Assembly (NCBI RefSeq): GCF_007115095.1
Contig: NZ_SULH01000012.1
Coordinates: 1-64,000, forward strand
Direction of reading: 5' to 3'
DNA length: 64,000 nucleotides
DNA from: Levilactobacillus enshiensis
GTDB lineage: Bacteria; Bacillota; Bacilli; Lactobacillales; Lactobacillaceae
The position numbers and the translations under genes are program-made. The notes under the pieces were generated by a model, which saw only the letters and a list, made by a program, of their open reading frames with translations, ran no database searches and was not told where the DNA came from. Below, one piece after another: positions 55,131 to 63,704 of the stretch (position 1 is its first letter; every line of letters begins with the position of its first letter).

Positions 55131-56087
55131 TTAAGCCGACGGTGTGACCTTCAGTAGTTGTGTTGCTGCGTGTTGATCGATGATGAGGCAGTTCGGGTAG
55201 CCGCCGAGTAAGGCCGCTTTAATTGCCGGAACCTTAGCATCGCCGGCTGCCACTAAAATTGAATGTTCCTTTTCACGTAAACTATCGAGGTTAATGCCAA
55301 TTGTCCGTTGATTTAACTGCTGATCGACGATTTCACCATTTTCGTCTATGTAGCGGGAGAAGATATCTCCCACAGCATGATCCTGTAGAAACTGTTTTTC
55401 TTGTTCTTGCAGGTAGCCTAGCTGAAAAACCAATGCGGTATTGCGCACGGTACCTACCGAGTAAATCGCAATATTGGCCCGTTCACCCAACTTCAGGAGG
55501 TACTGGATGTGCCGTTCAGCTTCCACCAATTCCTTAGTTTGTTGGTGGTCAAAGATGACCGGTAGTGGCAAGTACTGGGGCACCGCGTGAAAGGCATTGG
55601 CAAAGGCGTCGATGCTTTCGTACGCGTACGTGTGCTCCGTGGAATAACTCACGCTTCCTTTGAGTTGAATCACCTCGACGCCCGTGAGCGTGTCTGGCTG
55701 TAAATTGGAACCAATGGCATAGATGGTCTTGCCCCAACCGATCCCGATGACGTCATGTTCTGTCACGATGTCCTCCAGATAGCGAGCGGCATATTGTCCA
55801 ACCGCGTTGAGCAGCTCACTGGCTGCCGTTAACTGCGTTGGGACCACGTGTACCTCAATCTGATAGGCCCGTTTCAACGCCCGTTCTAGTGTCTGCACGT
55901 CTTGAACGGGATCGACGATTTGAATTCGTACCAATCCCTGTTCCCGTGCAAACTGCAGGAGCCGTGAAACGGTTGGTCGGGAAATCCCTAACTTTTGGGC
56001 AATCTGGCTTTGACTCTGGTCGCCTTGGTAATACATCTTAGCGACGGTCAGTCCTTGTGCCAACCGTTGTTCCGTCGTCTCTGCCAT
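55131..56087 (-). CDS. deoR: SorC/DeoR-type sugar-binding regulator of the deo operon
   Basis: 318 residues. N-terminal HTH SQSQIAQKLGISRPTVSRLLQFAREQGLV (~22-50), followed by a SorC-type sugar-phosphate binding domain (GIGWGKTIYAIGSNL, LLNAVGQYAA). Like Bacillus DeoR it likely responds to deoxyribose-5-phosphate. Coded inside the operon, after deoD and before pdp, so it should control itself. Two operator-like motifs lie before deoC. ATG with a GGGGG-type site. Confidence 0.88.
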   Translation of the reverse strand: MAETTEQRLAQGLTVAKMYYQGDQSQSQIAQKLGISRPTVSRLLQFAREQGLVRIQIVDPVQDVQTLERALKRAYQIEVHVVPTQLTAASELLNAVGQYAARYLEDIVTEHDVIGIGWGKTIYAIGSNLQPDTLTGVEVIQLKGSVSYSTEHTYAYESIDAFANAFHAVPQYLPLPVIFDHQQTKELVEAERHIQYLLKLGERANIAIYSVGTVRNTALVFQLGYLQEQEKQFLQDHAVGDIFSRYIDENGEIVDQQLNQRTIGINLDSLREKEHSILVAAGDAKVPAIKAALLGGYPNCLIIDQHAATQLLKVTPSA

Positions 56088-56119
56088 GGTCTTGCCCCCC
56101 TCACTTTTTATTTATGAAC

Positions 56120-56160
56120 AAACCAGCGGGTACGGTCATGATTGTCCGCACCCGCCAGGT
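56120..56160 (-). terminator. Hairpin between deoD and deoR
   Basis: A stem of about 15 bp (AACCTGGCGGGT-type with ACCCGCTGGTT, small bulge) in the 76-bp gap. The tail on the minus strand is T-rich but broken, so it may be a partial terminator that lowers expression of deoR and pdp. Confidence 0.55.
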
Positions 56161-56163
56161 TGA

Positions 56164-56871
56164 TTACGCTTTAACGGCTGTGTCTAAGGCAACCTTGATC
56201 ATATCGTTAAATGACTTTTCCCGTTCTTCGGGACTCGTTGATTCACCAGTAATCAAATGGTTACTAATGGTTAAGACGGACAATGCCCGCACGTGGTACT
56301 TTGCAGCTAACATGAAGAGGGCTGCAGATTCCATTTCCGTTGCGATAATCCCGTAGTCAATCAGCTTCTGCCGATCCATTTCATCATTATAGAAACGATC
56401 CTCAGCTAAGATATTACCGACTTTAACCGGAATCTTCAGGTCTTGGGCAACGTGGTAAGCAGTGTCCAGCAGACCAAAGTCACTGATTGGGGCGTAGTAG
56501 ATGCCACCGCCAAACGTGTTGTGAATGATTGAAGAATCCGTCGTAGCGCCTTGTGCCAAGACCACGTCACGCACGTGGACATCTGGGCTCATCCCACCCG
56601 AAGTGCCGACCCGGAATAAGGTTTTAACGCCATATTCGTTGATCAGTTCGTTGGTGTAAATGGAGATTGAAGGAATCCCCATCCCGGTCCCTTGAACGGA
56701 GATCCGTTTGCCCTTGTAAGTCCCGGTGTAGCCGAAGCAGTTCCGAACCTTGTTGTAGCAAACAGGATTTTCCAAGAAGGTTTCCGCAATGTACTTTGCC
56801 CGTAATGGATCACCTGGCATCAAAACAGTATCAGCAATTTCGCCCATTTTCGCTTCAATATGGTTACTCAT
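56164..56871 (-). CDS. deoD: Purine-nucleoside phosphorylase, DeoD-type
   Basis: 235 residues, the usual size of the hexameric DeoD family. It splits purine (deoxy)nucleosides with phosphate. Motifs: [13 protein letters not shown] (phosphate site), [25 protein letters not shown] and [13 protein letters not shown] (base site, Glu-Met-Glu). ATG with AGGAGGAA. 31 bp after deoB. Confidence 0.96.
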   Translation of the reverse strand: MSNHIEAKMGEIADTVLMPGDPLRAKYIAETFLENPVCYNKVRNCFGYTGTYKGKRISVQGTGMGIPSISIYTNELINEYGVKTLFRVGTSGGMSPDVHVRDVVLAQGATTDSSIIHNTFGGGIYYAPISDFGLLDTAYHVAQDLKIPVKVGNILAEDRFYNDEMDRQKLIDYGIIATEMESAALFMLAAKYHVRALSVLTISNHLITGESTSPEEREKSFNDMIKVALDTAVKA

Positions 56872-56902
56872 GATTAGTTCCTCCTAAAATGGTTGTGGTT
56901 AA

Positions 56903-58090
56903 CTATTTCAAGTCTGCTAAGAAACTGTGGCCTTCACCGTTACCAGCCACGCCAAAGTTGTCTAAGACGGTTGCTCCGAAATCAGCAAATGGTGACCGAA
57001 CACCTAAGCTCCCGCCTTGCTTGAAGCTTGGTGAGTAAACCAGTAATGGTACTTGTTCACGGGTGTGATCTGAACCGGTATAAGTGGGGTCGTTCCCATG
57101 GTCGGCGGTGATCATCAAGAGATCATCGTCATTCATGTTATCCAACACCGTCCCAAGACGCTTGTCAAAGTCCATCAACGCGTTCCCAAAACCTTCTGGG
57201 TTCCGCCGGTGACCGTACATCGCATCGAAATCAACTAAGTTAATGAAGCAAAAGCCAGTGAAGTCTTCAGTCATGACGTGATCAACGTGGTCCATCCCAT
57301 CCATGTTACTTTCGTTATGGTAACCTTCGTCGATACCATGGCCAGAGAAGATATCGTTGATCTTCCCAACACCGACAACGTGAACACCGGCAGCTTGCAG
57401 GCGATCCATATCGGTTTCAGCCGTTGGTTCCAACGTAAAGTCCCGTCGGTTAGCTGTTCGGGTAAAGTGATCGGCATCTGGTCCAACGTAAGGCCGTGCA
57501 ATGATCCGACCAACTAAGTATTCTGGACCATTAACTAGTGAGCGCGCATATTCACAGATCTTGTAGAGTTCAGCGAGTGGGATAATATCTTCGTGCGCTG
57601 CAATCTGAATAACGGAATCCCCAGAGGTGTAGACGATCAAGTCGCCCTTTTCCATCTGCTGTTCACCAAGTTCAGCGATAATCTTTGTCCCAGATTCTGG
57701 ACGGTTACCGATGACCTTGCGACCAGAAAACGCTTCCAATTTATCGATGATGTCTTGTGGGAATCCATTCGGGAAGGTACTCAAGGCTTTGCGAACGGGT
57801 AAGCCCATCATTTCCCAGTGACCATCCATCGAATCCTTACCTGCTGAAATCTCACGCATCTTACCGTAGTAAGCGTGTGGATCGTCAGCCACAGGAACGC
57901 CTTCGATAGGCGTATCCCGCAGGTTAGATAACCCAATTTTAGCTAAGTTAGGCAATGCCAACTTGCCGGCGAAATGGTGTCCAACGTGGCCCAAAGTGTC
58001 GGAACCTTCATCGCCATACTTGGCAGCGTCGGGTGCAGCACCTGCACCGACTGAATCCATAACTAAACCAAAAACTCGTTTGAACTTCAT
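56903..58090 (-). CDS. deoB: Phosphopentomutase
   Basis: 395 residues. It interconverts (deoxy)ribose-1-phosphate and -5-phosphate. Alkaline phosphatase-like fold: [17 protein letters not shown] (metal-binding Asp, ~9-20), [13 protein letters not shown] (catalytic Thr/Ser region ~85-97), and [27 protein letters not shown] (metal site, ~325-350). All expected Mn ligands seem present. 30 bp after deoC. Confidence 0.96.
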   Translation of the reverse strand: MKFKRVFGLVMDSVGAGAAPDAAKYGDEGSDTLGHVGHHFAGKLALPNLAKIGLSNLRDTPIEGVPVADDPHAYYGKMREISAGKDSMDGHWEMMGLPVRKALSTFPNGFPQDIIDKLEAFSGRKVIGNRPESGTKIIAELGEQQMEKGDLIVYTSGDSVIQIAAHEDIIPLAELYKICEYARSLVNGPEYLVGRIIARPYVGPDADHFTRTANRRDFTLEPTAETDMDRLQAAGVHVVGVGKINDIFSGHGIDEGYHNESNMDGMDHVDHVMTEDFTGFCFINLVDFDAMYGHRRNPEGFGNALMDFDKRLGTVLDNMNDDDLLMITADHGNDPTYTGSDHTREQVPLLVYSPSFKQGGSLGVRSPFADFGATVLDNFGVAGNGEGHSFLADLK

Positions 58091-58120
58091 ACCTGTATCC
58101 CCGCTTTCACAAATTAAATT

Positions 58121-58810
58121 CTAGTAGCCAGCCTTAGCACTTGCAGCGTCACCCGTTAAGATAGCGACCGTGGCACTAACACCTAAACGACTCGCTCCGG
58201 CATCGATCATGGCCAGTGCTTCTTCGCGGCTGTGAATACCACCTGAAGCCTTAACCCCTAAACGGTCACCGACAGTTTCACGCATCAATTTGACGTCTTC
58301 TAACTTGGCGCCAGCAGTGGAGAAGCCAGTGGACGTCTTCACGAAGTCGGCACCAGCCTTTTCGCTCAATTGGCAACCGCGAACGATTTCTTCCTTCGTT
58401 AATAAGCAGGTTTCCAAAATGACTTTGAGCAACTTGCCCTTGGCATGAACGGCGGTTGCTAAGGCCTTAATGTCAGCTTCGACAACATCATCATTACCAG
58501 ACTTCAATTCACCAACATTGATGACCATGTCGATTTCTTCGGCGCCATCATCGATAGCCTTTTCTGCCTCAAAGACCTCACTAGCGGTTGCCATGGCCCC
58601 TAGTGGGAACCCAACGACGGCAATTGGATTAACCGTCATCCCCTTTAATTGCTCAGTAACGAACGGAATCCAGTAAGAGTTCACACAAACTGAAGCTGTG
58701 TTAAATTTTGCAGCTTCGTCACAAGTTTGCTTAATGCTTGCTTCAGTAGCATCTGCCTTTAAATTAGTGTGGTCCATGTATTTAGCGAGTTGTTCAGTAG
58801 TTAATGTCAT
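58121..58810 (-). CDS. deoC: Deoxyribose-phosphate aldolase
   Basis: 229 residues, TIM barrel. It splits deoxyribose-5-phosphate to acetaldehyde and glyceraldehyde-3-phosphate. The Schiff-base Lys is in [11 protein letters not shown] (K at about 160), with the second Lys in [12 protein letters not shown] with AAGGGG, a site embedded in a cre-like dyad. First gene of the deo operon. Confidence 0.96.
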   Translation of the reverse strand: MTLTTEQLAKYMDHTNLKADATEASIKQTCDEAAKFNTASVCVNSYWIPFVTEQLKGMTVNPIAVVGFPLGAMATASEVFEAEKAIDDGAEEIDMVINVGELKSGNDDVVEADIKALATAVHAKGKLLKVILETCLLTKEEIVRGCQLSEKAGADFVKTSTGFSTAGAKLEDVKLMRETVGDRLGVKASGGIHSREEALAMIDAGASRLGVSATVAILTGDAASAKAGY

Positions 58811-58814
58811 TGTA

Positions 58815-58828
58815 TGAAACCCCTTTCA
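58815..58828 (-). promoter_or_regulatory. cre-like dyad over the deoC ribosome site
   Basis: TGAAAGGGGTTTCA on the minus strand matches the CcpA cre consensus (TGWAANCGNTNWCA) at 13 of 14 positions, with the central CG changed. It includes the deoC Shine-Dalgarno. CcpA bound here would act as a road block; alternatively the dyad folds in RNA and hides the ribosome site. Confidence 0.55.
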
Positions 58829-58840
58829 TTTATCATCAAT

Positions 58841-58869
58841 AGCATACCGGATTCCTGCACAATTGTAAA
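58841..58869 (-). promoter_or_regulatory. deo operon promoter
   Basis: Minus strand -35 TTTACA (58864-58869), 17-bp spacer, -10 TATGCT (58841-58846). The -35 overlaps a CACAATTGT motif (58858-58866). Confidence 0.65.
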
Positions 58870-58905
58870 GGCCTTTTCTGCACTTCCGTTCAACAACCCC
58901 CTGAA

Positions 58906-58923
58906 TTGTGTAATACCGCACAA
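58906..58923. promoter_or_regulatory. Possible DeoR operator
   Basis: TTGTG-N8-CACAA (58906-58923), about 40 bp upstream of the deo -35. A related ACAATTG motif lies at the -35, so the pair could permit looping. The rest of 58930-59154 has no gene. Confidence 0.45.
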
Positions 58924-59154
58924 ATAGTTTACAGCATTTTGGGTTTATCGTTTTACTAAGCACATTCCTACAACCACAGCGTTTTCGTGAGTTTGGGGTC
59001 ACCAAACTAGTTAACCTGATTGACCCTAAACCCACTCGATTTGTTTAGCAAAAAATTTTTCAAAAAAATATCGCCTTGGAGCTGCTCCTCGGCGACGGTG
59101 ATCCTAATTCTGTTTTTGTAACCGGATCAGCCCGGTCCCCCCTAGAACGCCTAC

Positions 59155-59400
59155 TTAGTTCCTAGTCGCCCGTTGACGCAAAGAACGAATAAAATCGTTT
59201 TTCTTGCCAAAAAAAAGGACGGCCTTAGGAATTTGATAGAGTTGAGATAGGCGTTCGATGGTGGCTAAACCTAGGTTGGAGCTATCACGCTCCCAGGATG
59301 CCAACGTTTGATAGTGAATACCCAAACGTGCCGCAGCCTCTTTTTGCGAGTACCCCGCATTGTGGCGAGCAGCGTCAAGTGTAATCTGCACTTTCTCCAT
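59155..59400 (-). CDS. Small XRE-family regulator
   Basis: 81 residues from ATG 59400 (AAGGAGG 8 nt upstream). HTH_3 domain: LDAARHNAGYSQKEAAARLGIHYQTLASWERDSSNLGLATIERLSQLYQI (~7-56), followed by a short basic tail (SLRQRATRN). Such short XRE proteins often regulate themselves or are antitoxins, but no toxin gene is adjacent. It has a near-consensus promoter upstream. Confidence 0.85.
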   Translation of the reverse strand: MEKVQITLDAARHNAGYSQKEAAARLGIHYQTLASWERDSSNLGLATIERLSQLYQIPKAVLFFGKKNDFIRSLRQRATRN

Positions 59401-59429
59401 CACGCACACCTCCTTACAAACACTTTTGT

Positions 59430-59458
59430 ATATTAAGCGAGTTTATTCGTTTTGTCAA
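59430..59458 (-). promoter_or_regulatory. Promoter of the 81-residue XRE gene
   Basis: Minus strand -35 TTGACA (59453-59458), 17-bp spacer, -10 TAATAT (59430-59435). An imperfect AACGA/TCGCTT pair lies in the spacer and might be its own operator. Confidence 0.75.
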
Positions 59459-59489
59459 TTACTTTCAGCAGTTAATCAACTAATTAAGT

Positions 59490-59834
59490 TTGCTTGCATG
59501 CAATCTATTCGTTATAATGACGACAGCGGATTATTTCCTAGTCTGGAAAATGCGGTTTCCGGGTCACATAAATGACGACTCATCGTTCACGACCAATCTT
59601 GCGAATAGCCTCACATTTAGCGTCTTTTTCCAAGCACTGGTCGTAAGCAATTTGCTGTTATATTCCCTATTTATATGTTTTACTTGACCAAACTAAGGGT
59701 GCAAGGGCTTTCGCCATTAATTAATTTTTCATAGGTAATGGATGCCACTAATTGGTGGCTACAATTGACAACTGCTGTCACAAAATCCGTATCGTTTGTG
59801 AACTAACTATCCGAACTGAAGTTAGTTTTTAATT
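59490..59834 (+). ncRNA. Possible short transcript between the XRE genes
   Basis: A promoter-like TTGCTT-17-TATAAT (about 59490-59518) and a hairpin with T tract (AACTAAC/GTTAGTT, 59801-59827) bracket about 310 bp lacking a credible gene. A second TTGACA (59765-59770) lies inside. This could be a small RNA, or a long leader with attenuator for the XRE gene at 59916. A 56-codon hydrophobic frame starting at 59517 has no ribosome site. Confidence 0.3.
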
Positions 59835-59915
59835 TTATACAAGCGATTGGCTCTGTCCAAACCTAGCCATCAACAAAGCTTTAAACCCATACTTATACGT
59901 AAAGGAGTGAGTGCA

Positions 59916-60272
59916 GTGCCCCGCCATGAACTATCTTCATTTGAAAAAAATATTCGCCGACTTATTGCTCAGAATCTCAAAACGGCCTCACGGGGCATGA
60001 CCCAGGGCGACCTTGCCGCCAAAACCGGCATTCCCTCCTCAACACTTTCGGGATATTTCGCACAACGATCAACCCCCAGCCCAGAGAACGTCCAGCTACT
60101 CGCTGACATCCTCGGTGTACATAAATCGGCTATCGATCCTCGTTTCAGTGACACCCTGTTCACTCAAGATGCCGCGTTCGATGTCGCTTATCTACAACTG
60201 ACGCCCAGCCGACAATTAGCCGTTCGCCTCTTCGCTCAGGAGCAGCTCAAACAACAGAACCAAGAATCATAA
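59916..60272 (+). CDS. XRE-family regulator, P22 repressor-like HTH
   Basis: 118 residues from GTG 59916 (AAAGGAG 8 nt upstream). HTH_3: FEKNIRRLIAQNLKTASRGMTQGDLAAKTGIPSSTLSGYFAQRSTPSPENVQLLADILGVHKSAIDPRF (~8-75). The C-terminal helix-rich tail (AVRLFAQEQLKQQNQES) may dimerise. Phage-repressor-like, but no phage genes are near. It is transcribed away from the other XRE gene and ends in a strong terminator. Confidence 0.83.
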   Translation: MPRHELSSFEKNIRRLIAQNLKTASRGMTQGDLAAKTGIPSSTLSGYFAQRSTPSPENVQLLADILGVHKSAIDPRFSDTLFTQDAAFDVAYLQLTPSRQLAVRLFAQEQLKQQNQES

Positions 60273-60320
60273 AAGTAGTAACGCGGTGACCGATTGGGTC
60301 GCGGCGTTACTACTTTTTTT
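60273..60320 (+). terminator. Terminator of the XRE gene
   Basis: An AGTAGTAACGC/GCGTTACTACT stem with an 18-nt loop and T7. It sits between convergent genes and might also serve eutJ. Confidence 0.9.
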
Positions 60321-60435
60321 ACCAAATTTAAGTTAGATTTTTGCCTCAAAAATAAAGTTCAATTTCTGAATAAACCTAACCCGCCACGCTCTACCATAAC
60401 AACAATCGCCTGTGCACTCAGGTTACGCGATACCC

Positions 60436-61287
60436 CTATGTATCATGATCATACATGGCAATGCCAATCGGCGTCACAAACTGAGGAAAGTCTGGCTTAT
60501 AGGCGGGAGTACCTAACGCCTTACTGAAAGTATCAATAAAGTCCTTAAAATTAATAGCCCCACCAACAACAATCACCGGTTCCTGTGGTGACCCCGCTGT
60601 AACGTCGCTAGTAATTGTTGCCATTTTCTCTACAACTGGGCGAATTAGGGCGAACACATCATCTTCTTTTGCTGGATCTCGCTTAGCTTGTTCCGCTGTG
60701 TCCATATCCCAACCATTATGCCCCGCTACTACTAACGACATATGAAAGCCTCCAGTAGCCTCATCACTCACCTGAATCAATTTTTTATTCTTAAAAACAC
60801 TAACGCCAGTGGTTCCCCCACCAATATCAACGACCGTACCACTTTTCACGCGTAAGAACTGCGCGGCAGCCGTTGGCTCATCGACTACTTTTCGACAAAT
60901 AAATCCTGCCGACTCAATCACGTTGGCAACGATTTTTGCACTCCCCGCCCCTGTACCAGGTGGAATAGCGCCACAGGCTGTCGTCAGTGGCACACCTAAA
61001 ATGCTCTCTGTCTGCTCTTTCAGTCGACTCAAAATACGAACAGAATCCATAAAGTTCACAACTAGGCCATCCCGTACAGCGTGATCGTATTCAAAATTAC
61101 CGTAAATTACCTGGTCGTCTTGGTCTAAAACAACCATCACAATGCTCGAAGTTCCCAAATCAACGCCCACACGTAAAGACTCGCCCTTACGAACCGGACG
61201 AACTGCTTTATCACCATTCACTACCTGAGCAAACTGTTGCAGTTGTTGGTTCGCCTGAGTCAATAAATTACGATTACGCTGAACCAT
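60436..61287 (-). CDS. eutJ: EutJ-like chaperone (actin/Hsp70-fold)
   Basis: 283 residues from ATG 61287 (GAGGTG 6 nt upstream; a GTG three codons earlier abuts that site). ATPase fold: GVDLGTSSIVMVVLD (phosphate 1, ~42-56), DEPTAAAQF, VVDIGGGTTGVSVF (phosphate 2, ~165), IVVGGAINF (adenosine motif). EutJ is thought to help fold or protect the B12-dependent lyase in ethanolamine microcompartments; in lactobacilli such a gene goes with pdu loci. Downstream of the FMN reductase by 23 bp, and thus part of the pdu tail unit. Confidence 0.88.
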   Translation of the reverse strand: MVQRNRNLLTQANQQLQQFAQVVNGDKAVRPVRKGESLRVGVDLGTSSIVMVVLDQDDQVIYGNFEYDHAVRDGLVVNFMDSVRILSRLKEQTESILGVPLTTACGAIPPGTGAGSAKIVANVIESAGFICRKVVDEPTAAAQFLRVKSGTVVDIGGGTTGVSVFKNKKLIQVSDEATGGFHMSLVVAGHNGWDMDTAEQAKRDPAKEDDVFALIRPVVEKMATITSDVTAGSPQEPVIVVGGAINFKDFIDTFSKALGTPAYKPDFPQFVTPIGIAMYDHDT

Positions 61288-61310
61288 CCGTGTCACCTCA
61301 TCTTCTTAGT

Positions 61311-61853
61311 CTATCTGTTTGTGCGATCTATGGTATCAACAAAGCTACTCATAGCCGCATCCAATTCTTTAGCGACTTGCTGATTAACCAACCTATCCTG
61401 ATTATCGAATGCTGCTTGAACTCTGCCAATGGTGATGAAATCATTTTGAACGTTCATCCCCATATAACGGAGTAACTGCTGAATATGGGCATTGGCGTTT
61501 GCTCCCCCACGCTCACCAGAAGAATCAGTAATCACCAATGCGGGCTTATGAACAATGTTCGCCGGTGGTAACGGCACTGATAACACGTCAAGTGCATTTT
61601 TCAATCCACCAGGGATCGAAAAATTATATTCTGGTGTGACCAAAATCAGGGCATCCATATGGTCAACGACGCTGCGAAAAACCTGCCATTCTAACACCGG
61701 ATTTTGCTCTAAATCTGGATTGTAAAGCGGTAAGATTTCGTAATTCACCTGAATAAATTTTACCGACAATTGCGCCTTCATCAAATAATTCGCAATCTTT
61801 TGGCTATAAGATTTTTGACTGAGACTCCCAACCAATATACCAATATTAGTCAT
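61311..61853 (-). CDS. NADPH-dependent FMN reductase
   Basis: 180 residues from ATG 61853 (AAGGAAG 8 nt upstream). Flavodoxin-like fold: ILVGSLSQKSYSQKIANYL (FMN phosphate loop), LILVTPEYNFSIPGGLKNALDVLS (family motif PEYN-x-s-pG-LKNAlD, ~75-98). It reduces FMN, quinones or azo compounds with NAD(P)H. In the pdu context it might help reduce cobalamin before adenosylation, by inference only. Lies between the phosphatase and eutJ. Confidence 0.9.
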   Translation of the reverse strand: MTNIGILVGSLSQKSYSQKIANYLMKAQLSVKFIQVNYEILPLYNPDLEQNPVLEWQVFRSVVDHMDALILVTPEYNFSIPGGLKNALDVLSVPLPPANIVHKPALVITDSSGERGGANANAHIQQLLRYMGMNVQNDFITIGRVQAAFDNQDRLVNQQVAKELDAAMSSFVDTIDRTNR

Positions 61854-61922
61854 CAGTGCCACTTCCTTAATAGTTATCTAGCAAATTTCTACGTCCTCTA
61901 TGTACTCTTAGCATAACTGCTC

Positions 61923-62735
61923 TTAACGCTGACGCACGCTCTCATCAGCATCCTCCTCTAAAAAAAGTTCTTTGAGTTTAGTGAGGTCATCTTCATTGAG
62001 CCTAAGTTGTTCACGACAGTATGCCTTAATCCCACCATACTGATCATTGATAACTGCCACCATCTGGTCAAAATAGTCATCCCGAACAATGGACAAATCA
62101 AAAATCGATTGCAGGTAAGCCAGATTATCGCTGACTAACTTAGCCCCATTGAGTCGATTATTAATCCTTATTGCAGAGGCCCAATTACTATCCAAGTAGT
62201 CCGCCTTAATGGCCTTGTCCGAAATACCCAATATCATCAGCGTTAGTGCGGTTAAAACGCCAGTTCGATCCTTACCAGAAGAGCAGTGGAAAAGAATTCC
62301 TCCAGGCGTAGCGTTAAGCAATGACTTGAAGAATTGATGATACGCCTGTTGTGACTCCATACCGTCAATTAATTGACGATAACTATGCATCATCAGCTGG
62401 AATCCAGCCTGCTTATCCGTCAATTGATCAGCCAGACTCCTCAGATTCGCTGTACTCTCTGTCAAATCTTTTCTGGAGACTGAAATTTGTAAATAACGAA
62501 TCCCGCTACCCAAACGATCTGGATAGGTCGTCACTTCCCTTGGCGATCTCAAATCAATAACAGTTCGTACCCCATAATCATAAAGTGTCTTTTGGTCCAC
62601 ACTATCCAAGTCAGACAAATAGCCTGAACGAATTAACCGATGGTGCTTGGTCATCAATCCATTGGGGGTTTGATAGCCACCCAAATCACGACAATTGAAG
62701 CCATTATTCAATTTAATCTCTTGCGCAAGTTGCAT
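61923..62735 (-). CDS. Tyrosine-protein phosphatase (DSP-like)
   Basis: 270 residues. Signature FHCSSGKDRTGVLTALTLMILG (P-loop C-x5-R, ~148-170), with upstream FNCRDLGGYQT and VIDLRSPREV (general acid loop), the pattern of PTP-like proteins of the Lip/IphP group. It acts on phosphotyrosine or phosphoinositides. It starts the phosphatase-FMN reductase-eutJ unit. Its link to microcompartments is only positional. ATG with GGGGG about 7 nt upstream. Confidence 0.92.
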   Translation of the reverse strand: MQLAQEIKLNNGFNCRDLGGYQTPNGLMTKHHRLIRSGYLSDLDSVDQKTLYDYGVRTVIDLRSPREVTTYPDRLGSGIRYLQISVSRKDLTESTANLRSLADQLTDKQAGFQLMMHSYRQLIDGMESQQAYHQFFKSLLNATPGGILFHCSSGKDRTGVLTALTLMILGISDKAIKADYLDSNWASAIRINNRLNGAKLVSDNLAYLQSIFDLSIVRDDYFDQMVAVINDQYGGIKAYCREQLRLNEDDLTKLKELFLEEDADESVRQR

Positions 62736-62761
62736 GACTATCTCCCCCCTTTATTTATCAA

Positions 62762-63288
62762 TGACTAAAGGTTGAAAATTCCAGAGTACCGACTATGTCT
62801 GCTCTAGTAACAACAATGGAGCTAAAAATAAGTAACATAGTAGTTAACGGTATGAGCTGGAAACAGTGCAAACAACGCACCTGAGCCCATATCTGCCGAC
62901 CTTTCGGCTTACGTTGTGCGCTCAGAAAACATTGAAACTAACTACAACCATTATTATTGACTGGACTAAAACCGTTAAGTAACTGTCGTCTAGAGCGTTT
63001 TACCTGATAGAACACAGTCAGCACCGGAGGAGGTCAGGAATGGAGCCAGCCGTGAAGGTGATGTTAGGTGGTGTTTTTAGCCAGCTTACATCACGGGCGA
63101 CTTTGGAGACACGCGGTTTTCGTGGCTTCAAATCGAGCGAGAAGACTGGTGTTCTTCCAGTCTGAAGCGTCCCCACAGCAGGCGGAATTTCTGACAGCCG
63201 TAGTGTGCCGGATTTAGACTAGTTTAATGGGACAAACGCTTACCAATACCAAGTTGAAACCTGAGCTTCATCTTTCAACCTTTAGTCA
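62762..63288 (+). repeat. MITE-like repeat copy R5 (best copy)
   Basis: 527 bp bounded by perfect 16-bp inverted repeats, TGACTAAAGGTTGAAA (62762-62777) and TTTCAACCTTTAGTCA (63273-63288). First module (to about 62940) has the CCATATCTGCCGAC..TCGGCTTA dyad. The second (63002-63235) begins ACAGTCAGCACCGGAGGAGG. It contains an internal hairpin (AGACTGG/CCAGTCT, 63143-63163) and ends in AGTGTGCCGG. It fills nearly all of the 611-bp gap between pduU and the phosphatase gene. No transposase is encoded, and no sure target duplication is seen. Confidence 0.8.
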
Positions 63289-63346
63289 ATTACTAAGCCC
63301 AATAAGAAAAGAGCCGCGGCCTAACGCTGTGGCCCTTATTTCTTAT

Positions 63347-63691
63347 TTAGGTTCTTGTAATTTTGGGGATGTCGAAGCCCAGGAGCTCATGTAACTTAGT
63401 GATGACCTCTTTCAGGGCAGACTCAACCTCTGACACTTCGCCAACGATGACCACCGAGCCGCTAAATCGATCGATAAATCCCAGCGTCACATTACTAGAT
63501 TTAGTGGCTATATCACCAGCAATGATTGCTGCCTCACTAGGCGTAATCGTCAAAATTCCTAGTGCATTTTTCGGCGTCTGAATACCCAATTTTTCATAAA
63601 TATCAGGAGTGGGATTAGCAACAATATGTGCTAATGTCACCTGCTTACCGGGCACATACTCCTGGATTGTCCGTTCAATATCACGACCCAT
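63347..63691 (-). CDS. pduU: Microcompartment shell protein PduU
   Basis: 114 residues, a BMC domain with the permuted PduU/EutS type. [20 protein letters not shown] (~8-27) and [23 protein letters not shown] plus [23 protein letters not shown] match Salmonella PduU very closely from memory. PduU forms a hexamer with a capped beta-barrel in the shell of the propanediol-using compartment. ATG with GAGGGA. Start codon 13 bp after the small upstream gene. Confidence 0.96.
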   Translation of the reverse strand: MGRDIERTIQEYVPGKQVTLAHIVANPTPDIYEKLGIQTPKNALGILTITPSEAAIIAGDIATKSSNVTLGFIDRFSGSVVIVGEVSEVESALKEVITKLHELLGFDIPKITRT

Positions 63692-63704
63692 AGAACATCC
63701 CTCG

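Noticed and set aside
59517-59687. A 56-codon hydrophobic frame between the XRE genes
   Set aside because: Its ATG overlaps the -10 and there is no ribosome site.
62755-63295. Target-site duplication around repeat R5
   Set aside because: The flanks TTATCAA and ATTACTA do not match convincingly.
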